64,000 nucleotides of DNA from Labrenzia sp. THAF82 (lineage in GTDB: Bacteria > Pseudomonadota > Alphaproteobacteria > Rhizobiales > Stappiaceae). Both the position numbers and the translations under genes were made by a program. Where the stretch lies: NCBI RefSeq assembly GCF_009363435.1, contig NZ_CP045354.1, forward strand, positions 62,001-126,000, given 5' to 3'. Positions 36,117 to 44,925 of this stretch are shown piece after piece. Below the pieces are notes generated by a model. The model searched no databases, had not been told where the DNA came from, and worked only from the letters and a program-made list of their open reading frames with translations. Within the stretch, counting starts at the first letter, position 1. Each line of letters begins with the position of its first letter.

Positions 36117-36131
36117 GAACAAACATGGAAC
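36117..36131. promoter_or_regulatory. LexA (SOS) box, alphaproteobacterial type
   Basis: GAAC AAACATG GAAC is an exact match to the GAAC-N7-GAAC (GTTC-N7-GTTC on the other strand) direct repeat bound by LexA in Alphaproteobacteria. It ends 9 bases before the ATG at 36141. It argues that the repair operon downstream is SOS induced and that translation starts after the box. Confidence 0.75.
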
Positions 36132-36140
36132 AAAATTAGA

Positions 36141-36650
36141 ATGAATAACGATATTGGGCAATCCCCAGGCAGGCTACAACTCGACGATCCATTGAAAGAC
36201 GGGCGTCAGTCCGACACAGCGCTCAAGGTTTGGCGCGGGACGGCGCGTTTGCTCCGGCAGCTCAACTTCGCTTCGCTTGCAGAAGTCACGCTTGCCTCTT
36301 CCCGTCGCGCTGATCTGATTGCGCTCGGACCAAAACACGAAATATGGATTGTCGAAGTCAAATCCTCGATCGCCGACTTCCGAGCAGACAGCAAATGGCC
36401 AGACTATCGGGAGCACTGCGACCGTCTTTTTTTTGCAACTCATCCTGACGTCCCGCTGGACATTTTTCCGGATGAAGCGGGGCTGATTGTTTCCGACGGC
36501 TATGGCGCCGAAATCCTGCGCAATGCGCCTGAACACAAACTCGCTGCCGCGACGCGCAAATCAGTCACTCACAGATTTGCACGCCATGCTGCCAATCGCC
36601 TGCATTCCCTGTCGGACCCCGACGGCACTCAGATGCTCGACTGGATGTAA
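36141..36650 (+). CDS. mmcB: MmcB-family DNA repair protein
   Basis: A 169-residue protein with the MmcB core: DGRQSDTALKVWRGTARLLRQL near 21, then the nuclease-like ADLIALGPKHEIWIVEVKSSIADFRADSKWPDYREHCDRLFFATH (PD-(D/E)XK pattern D...E-V-K). MmcB is named for mitomycin C induction in Caulobacter and is predicted to cut DNA or help repair. The LexA box lies over any earlier start (36084, 36099), so 36141 is chosen although its ribosome site is weak. First gene of a three-gene repair operon. Confidence 0.88.
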   Translation: MNNDIGQSPGRLQLDDPLKDGRQSDTALKVWRGTARLLRQLNFASLAEVTLASSRRADLIALGPKHEIWIVEVKSSIADFRADSKWPDYREHCDRLFFATHPDVPLDIFPDEAGLIVSDGYGAEILRNAPEHKLAAATRKSVTHRFARHAANRLHSLSDPDGTQMLDWM

Positions 36651-36723
36651 GGACGCGCTCCGCAAATCCGAATGCAGTGCGCGGCGTAAAGATAACAAGG
36701 TCAATCGTCGGGTCTGCTCAACA

Positions 36724-38277
36724 GTGTCACCTTCAGTTCAAGTTGTCTGGTTCAAAAGAGATCTGCGAATACAGGATCATGAACCACTAAAACGTGCTGT
36801 GCTGAGAGGCCAGGTCCTGCCGCTATATGTCGTTGAGCCTTCACTTTGGACCCAGCCGGATTTTTCCGCACGGCAGTATTCATTTCTACAGGAATGCCTT
36901 GAAGGCCTTAAGGAAGATCTTGCGTTGCAAGGCCAGCCGTTGATCGTTCGCGTTGGCGCTGTGACTGATGTTTTGACCCGACTTTTGCAACAGACATCAA
37001 TCGCGGGTCTTTGGTCTCACGAGGAGACGGGAAACGGCTGGACCTATCAGAGGGACAAACAGGTTGCTGACTGGTGCCGCACAAACGGGATCGTCTGGAC
37101 TGAATGTCGACAAACCGGTGTCATTCGCCGCCTTGAGTCCAGAGACGGATGGGCAAATCGCTGGGACACTTTCATGGCCGTCGAGCCTATTGAAACGCCC
37201 TGTCTCAAAACCTTGTCCGGCATTGATCCCGGACATGTGCCGACAGCAAGTGAGATTGGCCTTTCGCCAGACCCGTGCAAAGGACGACAAATTGGCGGTA
37301 GAAAGGCTGCTCTGGACACACTGGAGAGCTTCCTTTTCAAGCGCGGAAAACCCTATCGCGCTGCAATGGCGACACCGGTCAAGGCCTTTGATGCTTGCTC
37401 CCGCCTGTCCCCGCACCTTGCGTTCGGAACGCTTTCCATGCGTGAAGTCGCACAGGCAACATGGGACCGACAGCGCAACCTGAAGCACTCAAACGAACCT
37501 GGCAAAAGCACGTGGCAGGGTGCCATGCGCTCCTTTTCCGGACGCCTCCACTGGCATTGCCACTTCATGCAGAAACTGGAAGACGAGCCACGTCTGGAAT
37601 TTGACAACCTGCATCGCGCCTATGACGGACTGAGATCAAGGGAGCCGGACCAGACACGTCTGAGGGCCTGGCAAACCGGTGAATCCGGCCTACCTTTTGT
37701 CGACGCATGCATGCGTGCGCTTCATCAAACCGGCTGGATGAATTTCCGCATGCGAGCCATGCTGATGGCAGTTGCCAGTTATCACCTTTGGCTTGACTGG
37801 AGAGCTCCGGGGCTCCATCTCGCCAGACTGTTTACAGACTACGAGCCGGGTATCCACTGGCCGCAAGTGCAGATGCAATCCGGGACGACCGGCATCAATA
37901 CGATCAGGATCTACAATCCGGTGAAACAGGGACAAGATCAGGATCCCACCGGCGACTTTGTTCGACGCTGGGTGCCTGAACTGGCCCAAATTGATCCAGC
38001 CTTTGTTCATGAGCCCTGGAAAGCGGACAACGCATCCAAAGTGCTCGACAAAACATATCCGTTTCCTGTGGTTGATCACCTGAGCGCAGCAAAGGAAGCA
38101 CGGGAAAAAGTCTGGGCCGTTCGCAAGGGCTATGCCTTTCGAGGAAAGGCCGCCGATATCCAATCGAAACATGGCAGTCGAAAAAGCGGGATTCCAATGC
38201 GCGGACAGAGTGCGCGCCGCCGCAACACCCGCCGGAAGGATCCGAGGCAATCGGACCTCTTTGGAGACGGCGTATGA
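36724..38277 (+). CDS. Photolyase/cryptochrome-family flavoprotein
   Basis: A 517-residue protein starting with GTG. VQVVWFKRDLRIQDHEPL at the front is the photolyase N-terminal domain, and WQGAMRSFSGRLHWH near 340 and GWMNFRMRAMLMAVASYHLW near 403 belong to the FAD domain. Where E. coli photolyase has NNGGWQW, this one has EPGIHWPQVQMQSG, a divergent FAD loop. It probably repairs UV-damaged DNA or senses light; the type cannot be decided. It overlaps the DUF2256 gene by 4 bases. The start is uncertain since upstream frame runs into mmcB. Confidence 0.85.
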   Translation: MSPSVQVVWFKRDLRIQDHEPLKRAVLRGQVLPLYVVEPSLWTQPDFSARQYSFLQECLEGLKEDLALQGQPLIVRVGAVTDVLTRLLQQTSIAGLWSHEETGNGWTYQRDKQVADWCRTNGIVWTECRQTGVIRRLESRDGWANRWDTFMAVEPIETPCLKTLSGIDPGHVPTASEIGLSPDPCKGRQIGGRKAALDTLESFLFKRGKPYRAAMATPVKAFDACSRLSPHLAFGTLSMREVAQATWDRQRNLKHSNEPGKSTWQGAMRSFSGRLHWHCHFMQKLEDEPRLEFDNLHRAYDGLRSREPDQTRLRAWQTGESGLPFVDACMRALHQTGWMNFRMRAMLMAVASYHLWLDWRAPGLHLARLFTDYEPGIHWPQVQMQSGTTGINTIRIYNPVKQGQDQDPTGDFVRRWVPELAQIDPAFVHEPWKADNASKVLDKTYPFPVVDHLSAAKEAREKVWAVRKGYAFRGKAADIQSKHGSRKSGIPMRGQSARRRNTRRKDPRQSDLFGDGV

Positions 38278-38444
38278 AGATGCGCAAGAAAGGCGACCTG
38301 CCCGAAAAGCTATGCGCTTTCTGCGGTCGCCCGTTCTCGTGGCGCAGAAAATGGGTGAAGACGTGGGAAAGCGTTCGATATTGTTCCGAACGTTGCCGCC
38401 GTCAGCGGTCGCCTGTTGAAGACTGCGCTGGCCGGACCGACTGA
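38274..38444 (+). CDS. DUF2256 zinc-finger-like small protein
   Basis: A 56-residue protein whose ATG overlaps the photolyase stop (ATGA). It carries CAFCGRPFSWRRKW and RYCSERCRRQR, two CxxC-type pairs (C-x2-C and C-x3-C) that match DUF2256 and suggest a metal site. DUF2256 genes are often found beside photolyase-like genes. The role is unknown; coupling points to a shared function or regulation. Confidence 0.85.
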   Translation: MKMRKKGDLPEKLCAFCGRPFSWRRKWVKTWESVRYCSERCRRQRSPVEDCAGRTD

Positions 38445-38468
38445 CCAGCGCAGAAATGTGCCGTTCTC

Positions 38469-39788
38469 TTAGACAAACAGATTGGCGAGGCTTTCCAGAT
38501 ATTCCTGCTTGCCGGATTTCGGCTGAGGCTCCAGATCGCTGGTGTGCACCCTTTCAGCCAGAGCTTCAAGAGAAGAACCGCCCTTAAGTATTTCGGCGTT
38601 TTCCGGCTTTTGCCAACCGGCATAGCGGTCATCGACGAAGCCTTTCATCCGACCGTCCTCGATCATTTCGGCTGCCGCCTTCAAGCCACGCGCAATTGCG
38701 TCTGCAGAGCCGACATGCGCCTGGATCAGATCAACTGGATCAAGCGACTGACGTCGCAGTTTGGCATCGAAATTCGTACCGCCGCTGGTAAACCCGCCAG
38801 CCAACAGGATTTCATAATAGGCCAGTGCCAGCTCAGGAACGTTCATGCCGAAATGATCGGTGTCCCAGCCACACTGATAATCGTTCCGGTTCATATCCAC
38901 GGATCCGAAAATGCCGAGTGAACGCGCCATATGCAGTTCGTGTTCGAAGGAATGACCGGCCAGGATCGCATGGCCCTGTTCGATGTTCATCTTGACTTCG
39001 TTTTCCAGCCCATAGGCCTTCAGGAAGCCATAGACGGTCGCGACATCATAGTCGTACTGGTGTTTGGACGGTTCCTGAGGTTTTGGTTCAATCAGGATAG
39101 CGCCTTTGAAGCCGATCTTGTGTTTGTACTCGACCACCATGTTGAGGAACCGGCCGAGCTGATCAAGCTCTTGCTTGATGTTGGTGTTGAGCAGGGTTTC
39201 ATAGCCCTCGCGCCCACCCCAAAGGACATAGTTGGCACCGTTGAGGCGTTGGGTTACGTCCATGGCGTTCTTCACCTGCGCCGCCGCGTAAGCGAAGACA
39301 TCCGGGTCCGGGTTCGTGGCAGCGCCGCTCATGAACCTGCGGTTGGAGAACATGTTCGCCGTTCCCCACAACAGGCCGATGCCGGTATCGGCCATTTTCT
39401 TTTCAAAGATATCGGCAATCGCGTTTACGTTGGCATTGCTCTCGGCGAGCGTCTTGCCTTCAGGAGCGATATCCCGGTCATGGAATGTGAAGAACGGCAT
39501 GCCCAGGATCTGGAACATCTCAAACGCAACATCAGCCTTCAGCCGGGCCTGATCCATCGGGTCGCCGCCGGCAGTCATCCAGGCTCTCATGAAGGTTTCG
39601 CCGCCGAATGGATCGGACCCGGGCCAACAGAAATTGTGCCAGTAGCAAACCGCGAGGCGCAAATGGTCTTCCATGCGCTTGCCCAGAACGATTTCGTCCT
39701 TGTTGTAATGGCGGTATGTCAGCGGATCGCTGCTCGACGAACCGGCATATTGAATCGGCTGCAAATCGCCAAAAAACCCAGTGCTCAT
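38469..39788 (-). CDS. xylA: Xylose isomerase
   Basis: A 439-residue class II xylose isomerase converting D-xylose to D-xylulose. Visible marks are [16 protein letters not shown] near 48, [13 protein letters not shown] near 97, [18 protein letters not shown] near 230 with metal ligands, and [13 protein letters not shown] near 338. A TTG two codons upstream is possible, but GGAG lies 8 bases before the ATG at 39788. It is 20 bases after the xylulokinase gene and ends the xylose operon. Confidence 0.96.
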   Translation of the reverse strand: MSTGFFGDLQPIQYAGSSSSDPLTYRHYNKDEIVLGKRMEDHLRLAVCYWHNFCWPGSDPFGGETFMRAWMTAGGDPMDQARLKADVAFEMFQILGMPFFTFHDRDIAPEGKTLAESNANVNAIADIFEKKMADTGIGLLWGTANMFSNRRFMSGAATNPDPDVFAYAAAQVKNAMDVTQRLNGANYVLWGGREGYETLLNTNIKQELDQLGRFLNMVVEYKHKIGFKGAILIEPKPQEPSKHQYDYDVATVYGFLKAYGLENEVKMNIEQGHAILAGHSFEHELHMARSLGIFGSVDMNRNDYQCGWDTDHFGMNVPELALAYYEILLAGGFTSGGTNFDAKLRRQSLDPVDLIQAHVGSADAIARGLKAAAEMIEDGRMKGFVDDRYAGWQKPENAEILKGGSSLEALAERVHTSDLEPQPKSGKQEYLESLANLFV

Positions 39789-39808
39789 AATCAAATCTCC
39801 TTGGAATT

Positions 39809-41260
39809 TCAGAAACCGGACTGCTTCAGAGCCGGATAAAGCTTGCGCCAGCGCCCATAGGCCTCAGCGTATGATTCTGTCAGTGCGGGACGGGGCTCTA
39901 TGCTGGCCTTGATGGATGGCTTTGAAAAAATACCCTCCGTCGTCCCAAGAGCAGCTGCTTGGCCAAGGCGTGCAGCCCCGAGCGATCCGCCAAAATCTCC
40001 GTCGACCGGAACGTCCACGGTCACGTTCAACAGGCTGGCAATGATTTCCAGCCAGGTATCGGAGCGCGATCCACCGCCCACCGCCAGCAGCCGGTCGACA
40101 CGCGTGCCTGCGACACTCAAGGCCTCAAGGCAATCCTTCAAAGCGAAGGCAACACCATCGAGCACTGCATGGGTCAGTTCTGCATCGCCGGTGTCATGCG
40201 AGATCCCGAAAAACCCCGCACGGATGTCGACGTCATTATGCGGCGTCCGCTCACCGCCCAGATAGGGCAGGAATGAAACCGCCGAAGGCGCCGACACTTT
40301 CGAAAGTTCACCGGTCAGTGCCGCTGGTGTCTTTTTCAAGACACCCGCCAGCCAATTCAGACTGTCGGTTGCCGACAGGATCACTCCCATCTGGTGCCAC
40401 GTGTCCGGTACGGCATGGCAAAATGCGTGAACTGCGCCTGCAACATTTGGTGAAAACCGGTCATTTGTAACGAAGAGAACGCCCGACGTCCCCAGCGATA
40501 CAAAGGCCGACCCTGGTTCGACGGCCCCTACTCCACATGCGGAGGCTGCGTTGTCGCCACCACCGCCCGCAACGACAGGAGCTTTTTCAATACCCCAGCG
40601 GGCGCAAAGATCCGGCTTCAGCACGCCGGATGGTGATGAGCCTTCCACAAGCCGTGGCATGTGAGCGCGTGTCAGACCTGTTGCTGCAAGAAGGTCGTCG
40701 CTCCAATCCCGCTTTGCAACATCCAGCCAAAGCGTCCCTGCGCTGTCCGACATGTCCCCCGCGTATTCACCGGTCAGTCTGAACCGGACATAGTCTTTCG
40801 GCAGCAGCACTTTGGCGGTTCGTGCAAAGATCTCAGTTTCGTTTTCACGCACCCATTGAAGTTTCGGTGCGGTAAAGCCCGGCATGACCAGGTTGCCGCC
40901 AAGCGACAAGAATTTCGGCTCAGCGTCCTGCAGTTCTGCACACTGCTTGCTTGAACGGCCATCGTTCCAGAGGATGCAGGGCCTGAGCGGTTTGCCGGCG
41001 TCATCCAGCAAAGTTGCCCCGTGCATATGACCGGAAAGGCCGATGCCCTTCACTGCAGCCAGCGCCTCTGGAGCTTCAGCCTTCAAGGCATCAAGAACGT
41101 TTTCACACGCTGTCCACCAGCTGTCCGGGTCCTGCTCCGACCAACCGGGATGCGGACGCTCAACGGTCAGGTCCGACGTTGCCGAGGCAACCAGAGACTG
41201 GTCCTCATCAAGAAGAATGGCTTTGACCGAGCTTGTGCCGATATCGAGACCGATATACAT
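39809..41260 (-). CDS. xylB: Xylulokinase
   Basis: A 483-residue FGGY-family kinase that phosphorylates D-xylulose. It begins [19 protein letters not shown], has [16 protein letters not shown] near 73 and [16 protein letters not shown] near 95, and the ATP-site block [20 protein letters not shown] near 390. It lies between xylG and xylA on the same strand; the 149-base gap to xylG holds a strong stem-loop that may set expression ratio. Confidence 0.96.
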   Translation of the reverse strand: MYIGLDIGTSSVKAILLDEDQSLVASATSDLTVERPHPGWSEQDPDSWWTACENVLDALKAEAPEALAAVKGIGLSGHMHGATLLDDAGKPLRPCILWNDGRSSKQCAELQDAEPKFLSLGGNLVMPGFTAPKLQWVRENETEIFARTAKVLLPKDYVRFRLTGEYAGDMSDSAGTLWLDVAKRDWSDDLLAATGLTRAHMPRLVEGSSPSGVLKPDLCARWGIEKAPVVAGGGGDNAASACGVGAVEPGSAFVSLGTSGVLFVTNDRFSPNVAGAVHAFCHAVPDTWHQMGVILSATDSLNWLAGVLKKTPAALTGELSKVSAPSAVSFLPYLGGERTPHNDVDIRAGFFGISHDTGDAELTHAVLDGVAFALKDCLEALSVAGTRVDRLLAVGGGSRSDTWLEIIASLLNVTVDVPVDGDFGGSLGAARLGQAAALGTTEGIFSKPSIKASIEPRPALTESYAEAYGRWRKLYPALKQSGF

Positions 41261-41374
41261 GAGGTGCGTTCCTCAAACTGCATCAAAAAGAAGGCCGAAT
41301 CCCCGGACCGGGTATCGGCACGACGTATCTCGCGCCTGGCCGACCGGAGTGACCGGCGCATGCGCGAAGACCAT

Positions 41375-41402
41375 GGACCCGCGACACCATGATCGCGGGT
41401 CC
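41375..41402 (-). other. Stem-loop between xylG and xylB
   Basis: GGACCCGCGA and TCGCGGGTCC form a perfect 10-base stem with an 8-base loop. No T-run follows in the direction of transcription, so it is more likely an RNA-stabilising or processing hairpin than a terminator. Confidence 0.6.
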
Positions 41403-41409
41403 TGTTGGT

Positions 41410-42198
41410 TTATCCGACCACCGTGTCATCGACAAGGGCACCAGGGCCCGGTGTCGCGCCGGAGGGGCATTTGCCGAGGATGATCATGCCAAGCACGTCG
41501 TCATCGGTGACATCCGTCGTTTTGGCTGTCCCGACCAGTTGGCCGTTTTTCATGACGGCAATCCGGTCACACAGCTGAAAGACATCATGAATGTCGTGGC
41601 TGATCAGGAAGATGCCCAGACCCTGCTTCTTCAGTTCCTGGATCAACTCCGCAACCATTTGCGTTTCATGAACCCCGAGCGCTGCCGTCGGTTCGTCCAT
41701 GATCAGGATCTTGGCGTTGAAGTAGACCGCACGGGCAATTGCCACAGACTGACGCTGACCGCCAGAAAGAGCCTTCACCGGCGCATGGAACTTTTTGAAA
41801 TTCGGATTGAGACGCCCCATGATCTTGCGGGTTTCGGCTTCCATCGCATCGTCATCGACAAAGCCGAGCGGCGATGTCAGTTCGCGGCCGAGGAACATGT
41901 TCGACGCTGCATCGAGATTGTCCGCCAAAGCCAGCGTCTGGTAGATGGTCTCGATGTTTTGCGCGCGCGCGTCCCGCGGCGAATGAATATGAACTTCCTT
42001 GCCATTGATGCGGATCTCGCCGCTGTCGGACTTGTAAGCACCCGACAGCATCTTGATCAGTGTGGACTTGCCGGCGCCGTTGTGGCCCAGAAGACCAACG
42101 ACTTCGCCCGGGTAAAGATCGACAGACACATGGTCCACCGCGCGCACACCGCCAAAGGAGATGCACATGTCTTTCAGTTCTACGAGAGGTGCGTCCAT
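41410..42198 (-). CDS. xylG: Xylose ABC transporter ATPase, single domain
   Basis: A 262-residue ATPase with Walker [16 protein letters not shown] near 36, the signature [16 protein letters not shown] near 144 and Walker [13 protein letters not shown] near 169. XylG of E. coli has two such domains (about 510 residues); this one has a single domain, as in FrcA-type sugar systems of rhizobia. It powers xylose uptake with XylF and XylH. It follows xylH by 3 bases. Confidence 0.93.
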   Translation of the reverse strand: MDAPLVELKDMCISFGGVRAVDHVSVDLYPGEVVGLLGHNGAGKSTLIKMLSGAYKSDSGEIRINGKEVHIHSPRDARAQNIETIYQTLALADNLDAASNMFLGRELTSPLGFVDDDAMEAETRKIMGRLNPNFKKFHAPVKALSGGQRQSVAIARAVYFNAKILIMDEPTAALGVHETQMVAELIQELKKQGLGIFLISHDIHDVFQLCDRIAVMKNGQLVGTAKTTDVTDDDVLGMIILGKCPSGATPGPGALVDDTVVG

Positions 42199-42201
42199 TG
42201 A

Positions 42202-43491
42202 TCAGTCCCCCGTGCGCTTGCGATAGATGATGTCGACCAGAACCGCGAGAACCAGGACGGTTCCGACCACGATGTTCTGAAGCGGTGCATCGACGCCGAC
42301 CATGGCCATTCCCGATTGCAATGATTGCATGATCAATGCCCCCAGGATCGCGCCGTAGATCGTCCCGACACCACCCGCCAGCGCGGTTCCACCAATTACG
42401 GCTGCTGCAATGACACGAAGCTCATCGAGCGTGCCGATATCGTTGGTCGAAAAGCCGAGGCGTGCTGCTGCAACCGCACCCGCCAGAGCGGCGAGACCGC
42501 CCATAAGCGCGAAGACCTTGACTGTCAGGAACCGGGTGTTGATGCCCGACAACTCGGCTGCATCCGGGTTTCCACCCGTTGCAAAGATATAGCGTCCGAG
42601 CCGGGTTCGACGCGCAACGATGGTCATCACCACCGCAACCACGATCAAAAGCAGCACCGAATAGGGGATGCCGTAGCCCATTGTGAGCCCTTCAGGGAGG
42701 GTCTCGCCATTGGCTTCGAAGATCCGCTTCAGGCGCGCCTTTGGAATGTCGTAGGAATTCAGGATCCAGACGAAACCGAGGATCGCAATCGTTGTGATCG
42801 CCCCCATCGTGGCTTCGGCCCATGCGGGTTTCACCGGAAATCCGTGCGCGGACTTGCGGCGCCTGGATGCCACCTGCAGCCAAATTGCAGCAGCAACGGC
42901 CAACAGTCCGAAGATCCACGATGCGGTTTCGCCCATCGTGCCGCCGATGCCGCCGATCATCGTGAAGGTTTCATCGAGCGGACCGATTGTCTGGCCGGAG
43001 GTGATGAACCATGCCACATTTCGCCAGACCAGAAGGCCGCCGAGCGTGACGATGAAAGCCGGGATGCCCAGATAACCGATCATCCATCCCTGAAAGGCAC
43101 CGATGGTGGCACCGACGACCACGCCGATCACGATCGCCAGGATCCAGATACCTGGATGACCCAGCCCGAGGATTGGCGGCAGGATGTCTGTCTGCACGAC
43201 CGCCATGACCGCCGCGACGGTTGCAAGCAGGGAGCCGACGGACAAATCGATGTGTCGGGTGACGATGACGAACACCATGCCGGTCGCCATGATGGCCACG
43301 GATACGGTCTGGATCGTCAGGTTGAAGATGTTACGCGGTGTAAGAAACCGGCCGTCCGTGAACACATTGAACGCAAGACAAAGGACAATGAACGCGCCGA
43401 TCATGCCAAGCAGCCGAGTATCGAGCTGCAACGCGGCAAAGATGTTTCGTGCTGTCGGGCCTTTGGACCCCGACAGTGCAGTGTCGGACAT
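42202..43491 (-). CDS. xylH: Xylose ABC transporter permease
   Basis: A 429-residue membrane protein of the BPD_transp_2 family with about ten or more hydrophobic segments and a long cytoplasmic insert near 190-260. The motif IATGGNPDAAELSGINTRFLTVKVFALMG near 300 is the usual permease EAA-like region in sugar transporters. The ATG at 43491 is preceded by GGAG; a longer reading to 43542 is less likely. It lies between xylF and xylG. Confidence 0.93.
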   Translation of the reverse strand: MSDTALSGSKGPTARNIFAALQLDTRLLGMIGAFIVLCLAFNVFTDGRFLTPRNIFNLTIQTVSVAIMATGMVFVIVTRHIDLSVGSLLATVAAVMAVVQTDILPPILGLGHPGIWILAIVIGVVVGATIGAFQGWMIGYLGIPAFIVTLGGLLVWRNVAWFITSGQTIGPLDETFTMIGGIGGTMGETASWIFGLLAVAAAIWLQVASRRRKSAHGFPVKPAWAEATMGAITTIAILGFVWILNSYDIPKARLKRIFEANGETLPEGLTMGYGIPYSVLLLIVVAVVMTIVARRTRLGRYIFATGGNPDAAELSGINTRFLTVKVFALMGGLAALAGAVAAARLGFSTNDIGTLDELRVIAAAVIGGTALAGGVGTIYGAILGALIMQSLQSGMAMVGVDAPLQNIVVGTVLVLAVLVDIIYRKRTGD

Positions 43492-43580
43492 AGAGGTTAC
43501 TCCTGCTTGGAGCCCATTACGCTTTCGCATCGGGTGGCCCATCCCGTGGAATGCTCTGTTTCAAGCGATCCCTGTGAAGA

Positions 43581-43605
43581 GGCCCCGGTTAGTTTAACCG
43601 GGGCC
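43581..43605 (-). other. Stem-loop after xylF
   Basis: GGCCCCGGTTA and TAACCGGGGCC form a perfect 11-base stem with a 3-base loop. No T-run follows. Hairpins after binding-protein genes commonly protect that part of the messenger and give more binding protein than permease. Confidence 0.65.
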
Positions 43606-43625
43606 GCGCGTTTGGCGTACTGTTA

Positions 43626-44657
43626 TTAGTTACAAGGTGCCGGGCCACCGGAAACGCCCTGGCAGAGGTCGTCCTTGGTGATCCAGCCTGCATCTACAAC
43701 AGCGCTCAAGTTGTCCTTGGTGATCGGCAGCGGAGCCAGGAATTTGGCTGTCAGCTCGGAACCGGACGGAGACGACCATGCGGCTGCACCGTCAACACCG
43801 CTCATTTCGGTGCCGTTAGCGAGCGACACTGCGATTTCACCGGCAGCCTTGCCGAGCTCACGAGCGTCTTTCCAAACGGAAACCGTTTGAGTGCCCTTGG
43901 CAACACGGTTCAGTGCGGCGTGGTCGCCGTCCTGACCGGAGACCGGGATGCCTTCCATGCCCTGAGCTGTCAGAGCTGCGACAACACCACCTGCGGTGCC
44001 GTCATTGGAAGCAACAACGGCGTCAACCTTGTTGTCGTTTGCCGTCAGGATCTGTTCCATGTTCCGCTGAGCATTCGCCGGAAGCCAACCGTCGGTGTAG
44101 GCCTCGCCAACGATCTTCACGTCGCCGGAGTCGATAGCTGCCTGCAGAACTTCCTGCTGACCACCGCGGAGGAAGTCCGCATTCGGGTCAGTCGGGGAGC
44201 CCTTGATCATGACGTAGTTGCCTTTCGGCGCAGCAGCCAGAACTTCAGCAGCCTGCATACGGCCAACTTCGACGTTGTCGAAAGTCAGATAAAAAGCGCG
44301 CGGGTCGTCGATCAGGCGGTCATAGCCCACGACCGGGATACCTTCGTCAGCTGCAGCCTGAACAGCCGGGCCGATCGCCTGCGCATCCTGAGCCAGGATG
44401 ATCAGTGCGGTCGCGCCCTGAGCAATCAGGGCTTCAACGTCAGACAGCTGCTTTGCGGAAGAGCTCTGCGCATCGGCGGAGATGTATTTCGCGCCAGCAG
44501 CATCCAAAGCGCCCTTGATGGCTGCTTCGTCTGTTTTCCAGCGCTCTTCCTGGAAGTTGGACCAGCTCACGCCGACAACAACGTCGTCTGCATTGGCGGC
44601 AGTCAGAGCGGTCGCGGACAGCAGAGCGCCCGCCAGCAAAGTGGTGATTTTACGCAT
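43626..44657 (-). CDS. xylF: D-xylose-binding periplasmic protein
   Basis: A 343-residue periplasmic binding protein beginning MRKITTLLAGALLSATALTAANA, a signal peptide. The mature protein has VVVGVSWSNFQEERWKTDEAAI, the sugar-contact DRLIDD near 120 and ASNDGTAGGVV near 215, typical of XylF. It catches D-xylose for XylGH. The ATG at 44657 has GGAGG about 10 bases upstream. First gene of xylFHGBA. Confidence 0.93.
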   Translation of the reverse strand: MRKITTLLAGALLSATALTAANADDVVVGVSWSNFQEERWKTDEAAIKGALDAAGAKYISADAQSSSAKQLSDVEALIAQGATALIILAQDAQAIGPAVQAAADEGIPVVGYDRLIDDPRAFYLTFDNVEVGRMQAAEVLAAAPKGNYVMIKGSPTDPNADFLRGGQQEVLQAAIDSGDVKIVGEAYTDGWLPANAQRNMEQILTANDNKVDAVVASNDGTAGGVVAALTAQGMEGIPVSGQDGDHAALNRVAKGTQTVSVWKDARELGKAAGEIAVSLANGTEMSGVDGAAAWSSPSGSELTAKFLAPLPITKDNLSAVVDAGWITKDDLCQGVSGGPAPCN

Positions 44658-44746
44658 CGCGATGTTTCCTCCAGTTGGCACGGCCCACGTCGGTCGGCCA
44701 CGCCTAAAATGCGTCAATGTCGCTAACGCCGATTGTGGCGTCTTCA

Positions 44747-44786
44747 TTTAGGACAACCTTGTTGTTATTTTTTTTGGTGTCCGAAA
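44747..44786. promoter_or_regulatory. Candidate ROK/XylR operator
   Basis: TTTAGGACA (44747-44755) and TGTCCGAAA (44778-44786) are inverted repeats matching at 8 of 9 positions, 22 bases apart, in the 268-base divergent gap between xylF and the ROK gene. The T-rich spacer may bend. It is the natural site for the ROK regulator. Confidence 0.5.
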
Positions 44787-44925
44787 AAAAGTTGCAGTAA
44801 AGCGCCGCTCCTGTCAACATGGTTTTGCAAAACTCTGCTCCGAGAGATCAAAAAATGACGCATGAGGGCAGAAAAACCGGGAGAAACCCGGGCAGAGGAA
44901 ACACCTTGGGAAGAGCTGAGCGAGC

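Noticed and set aside
38931-39839. 302-codon open frame on the plus strand over xylA
   Set aside because: It is antisense to a well-supported xylose isomerase and has no recognisable domain.
42325-43629. 434-codon open frame on the plus strand over xylH
   Set aside because: It is rich in His, Asp and Arg with no domain, and is the shadow of the permease gene.
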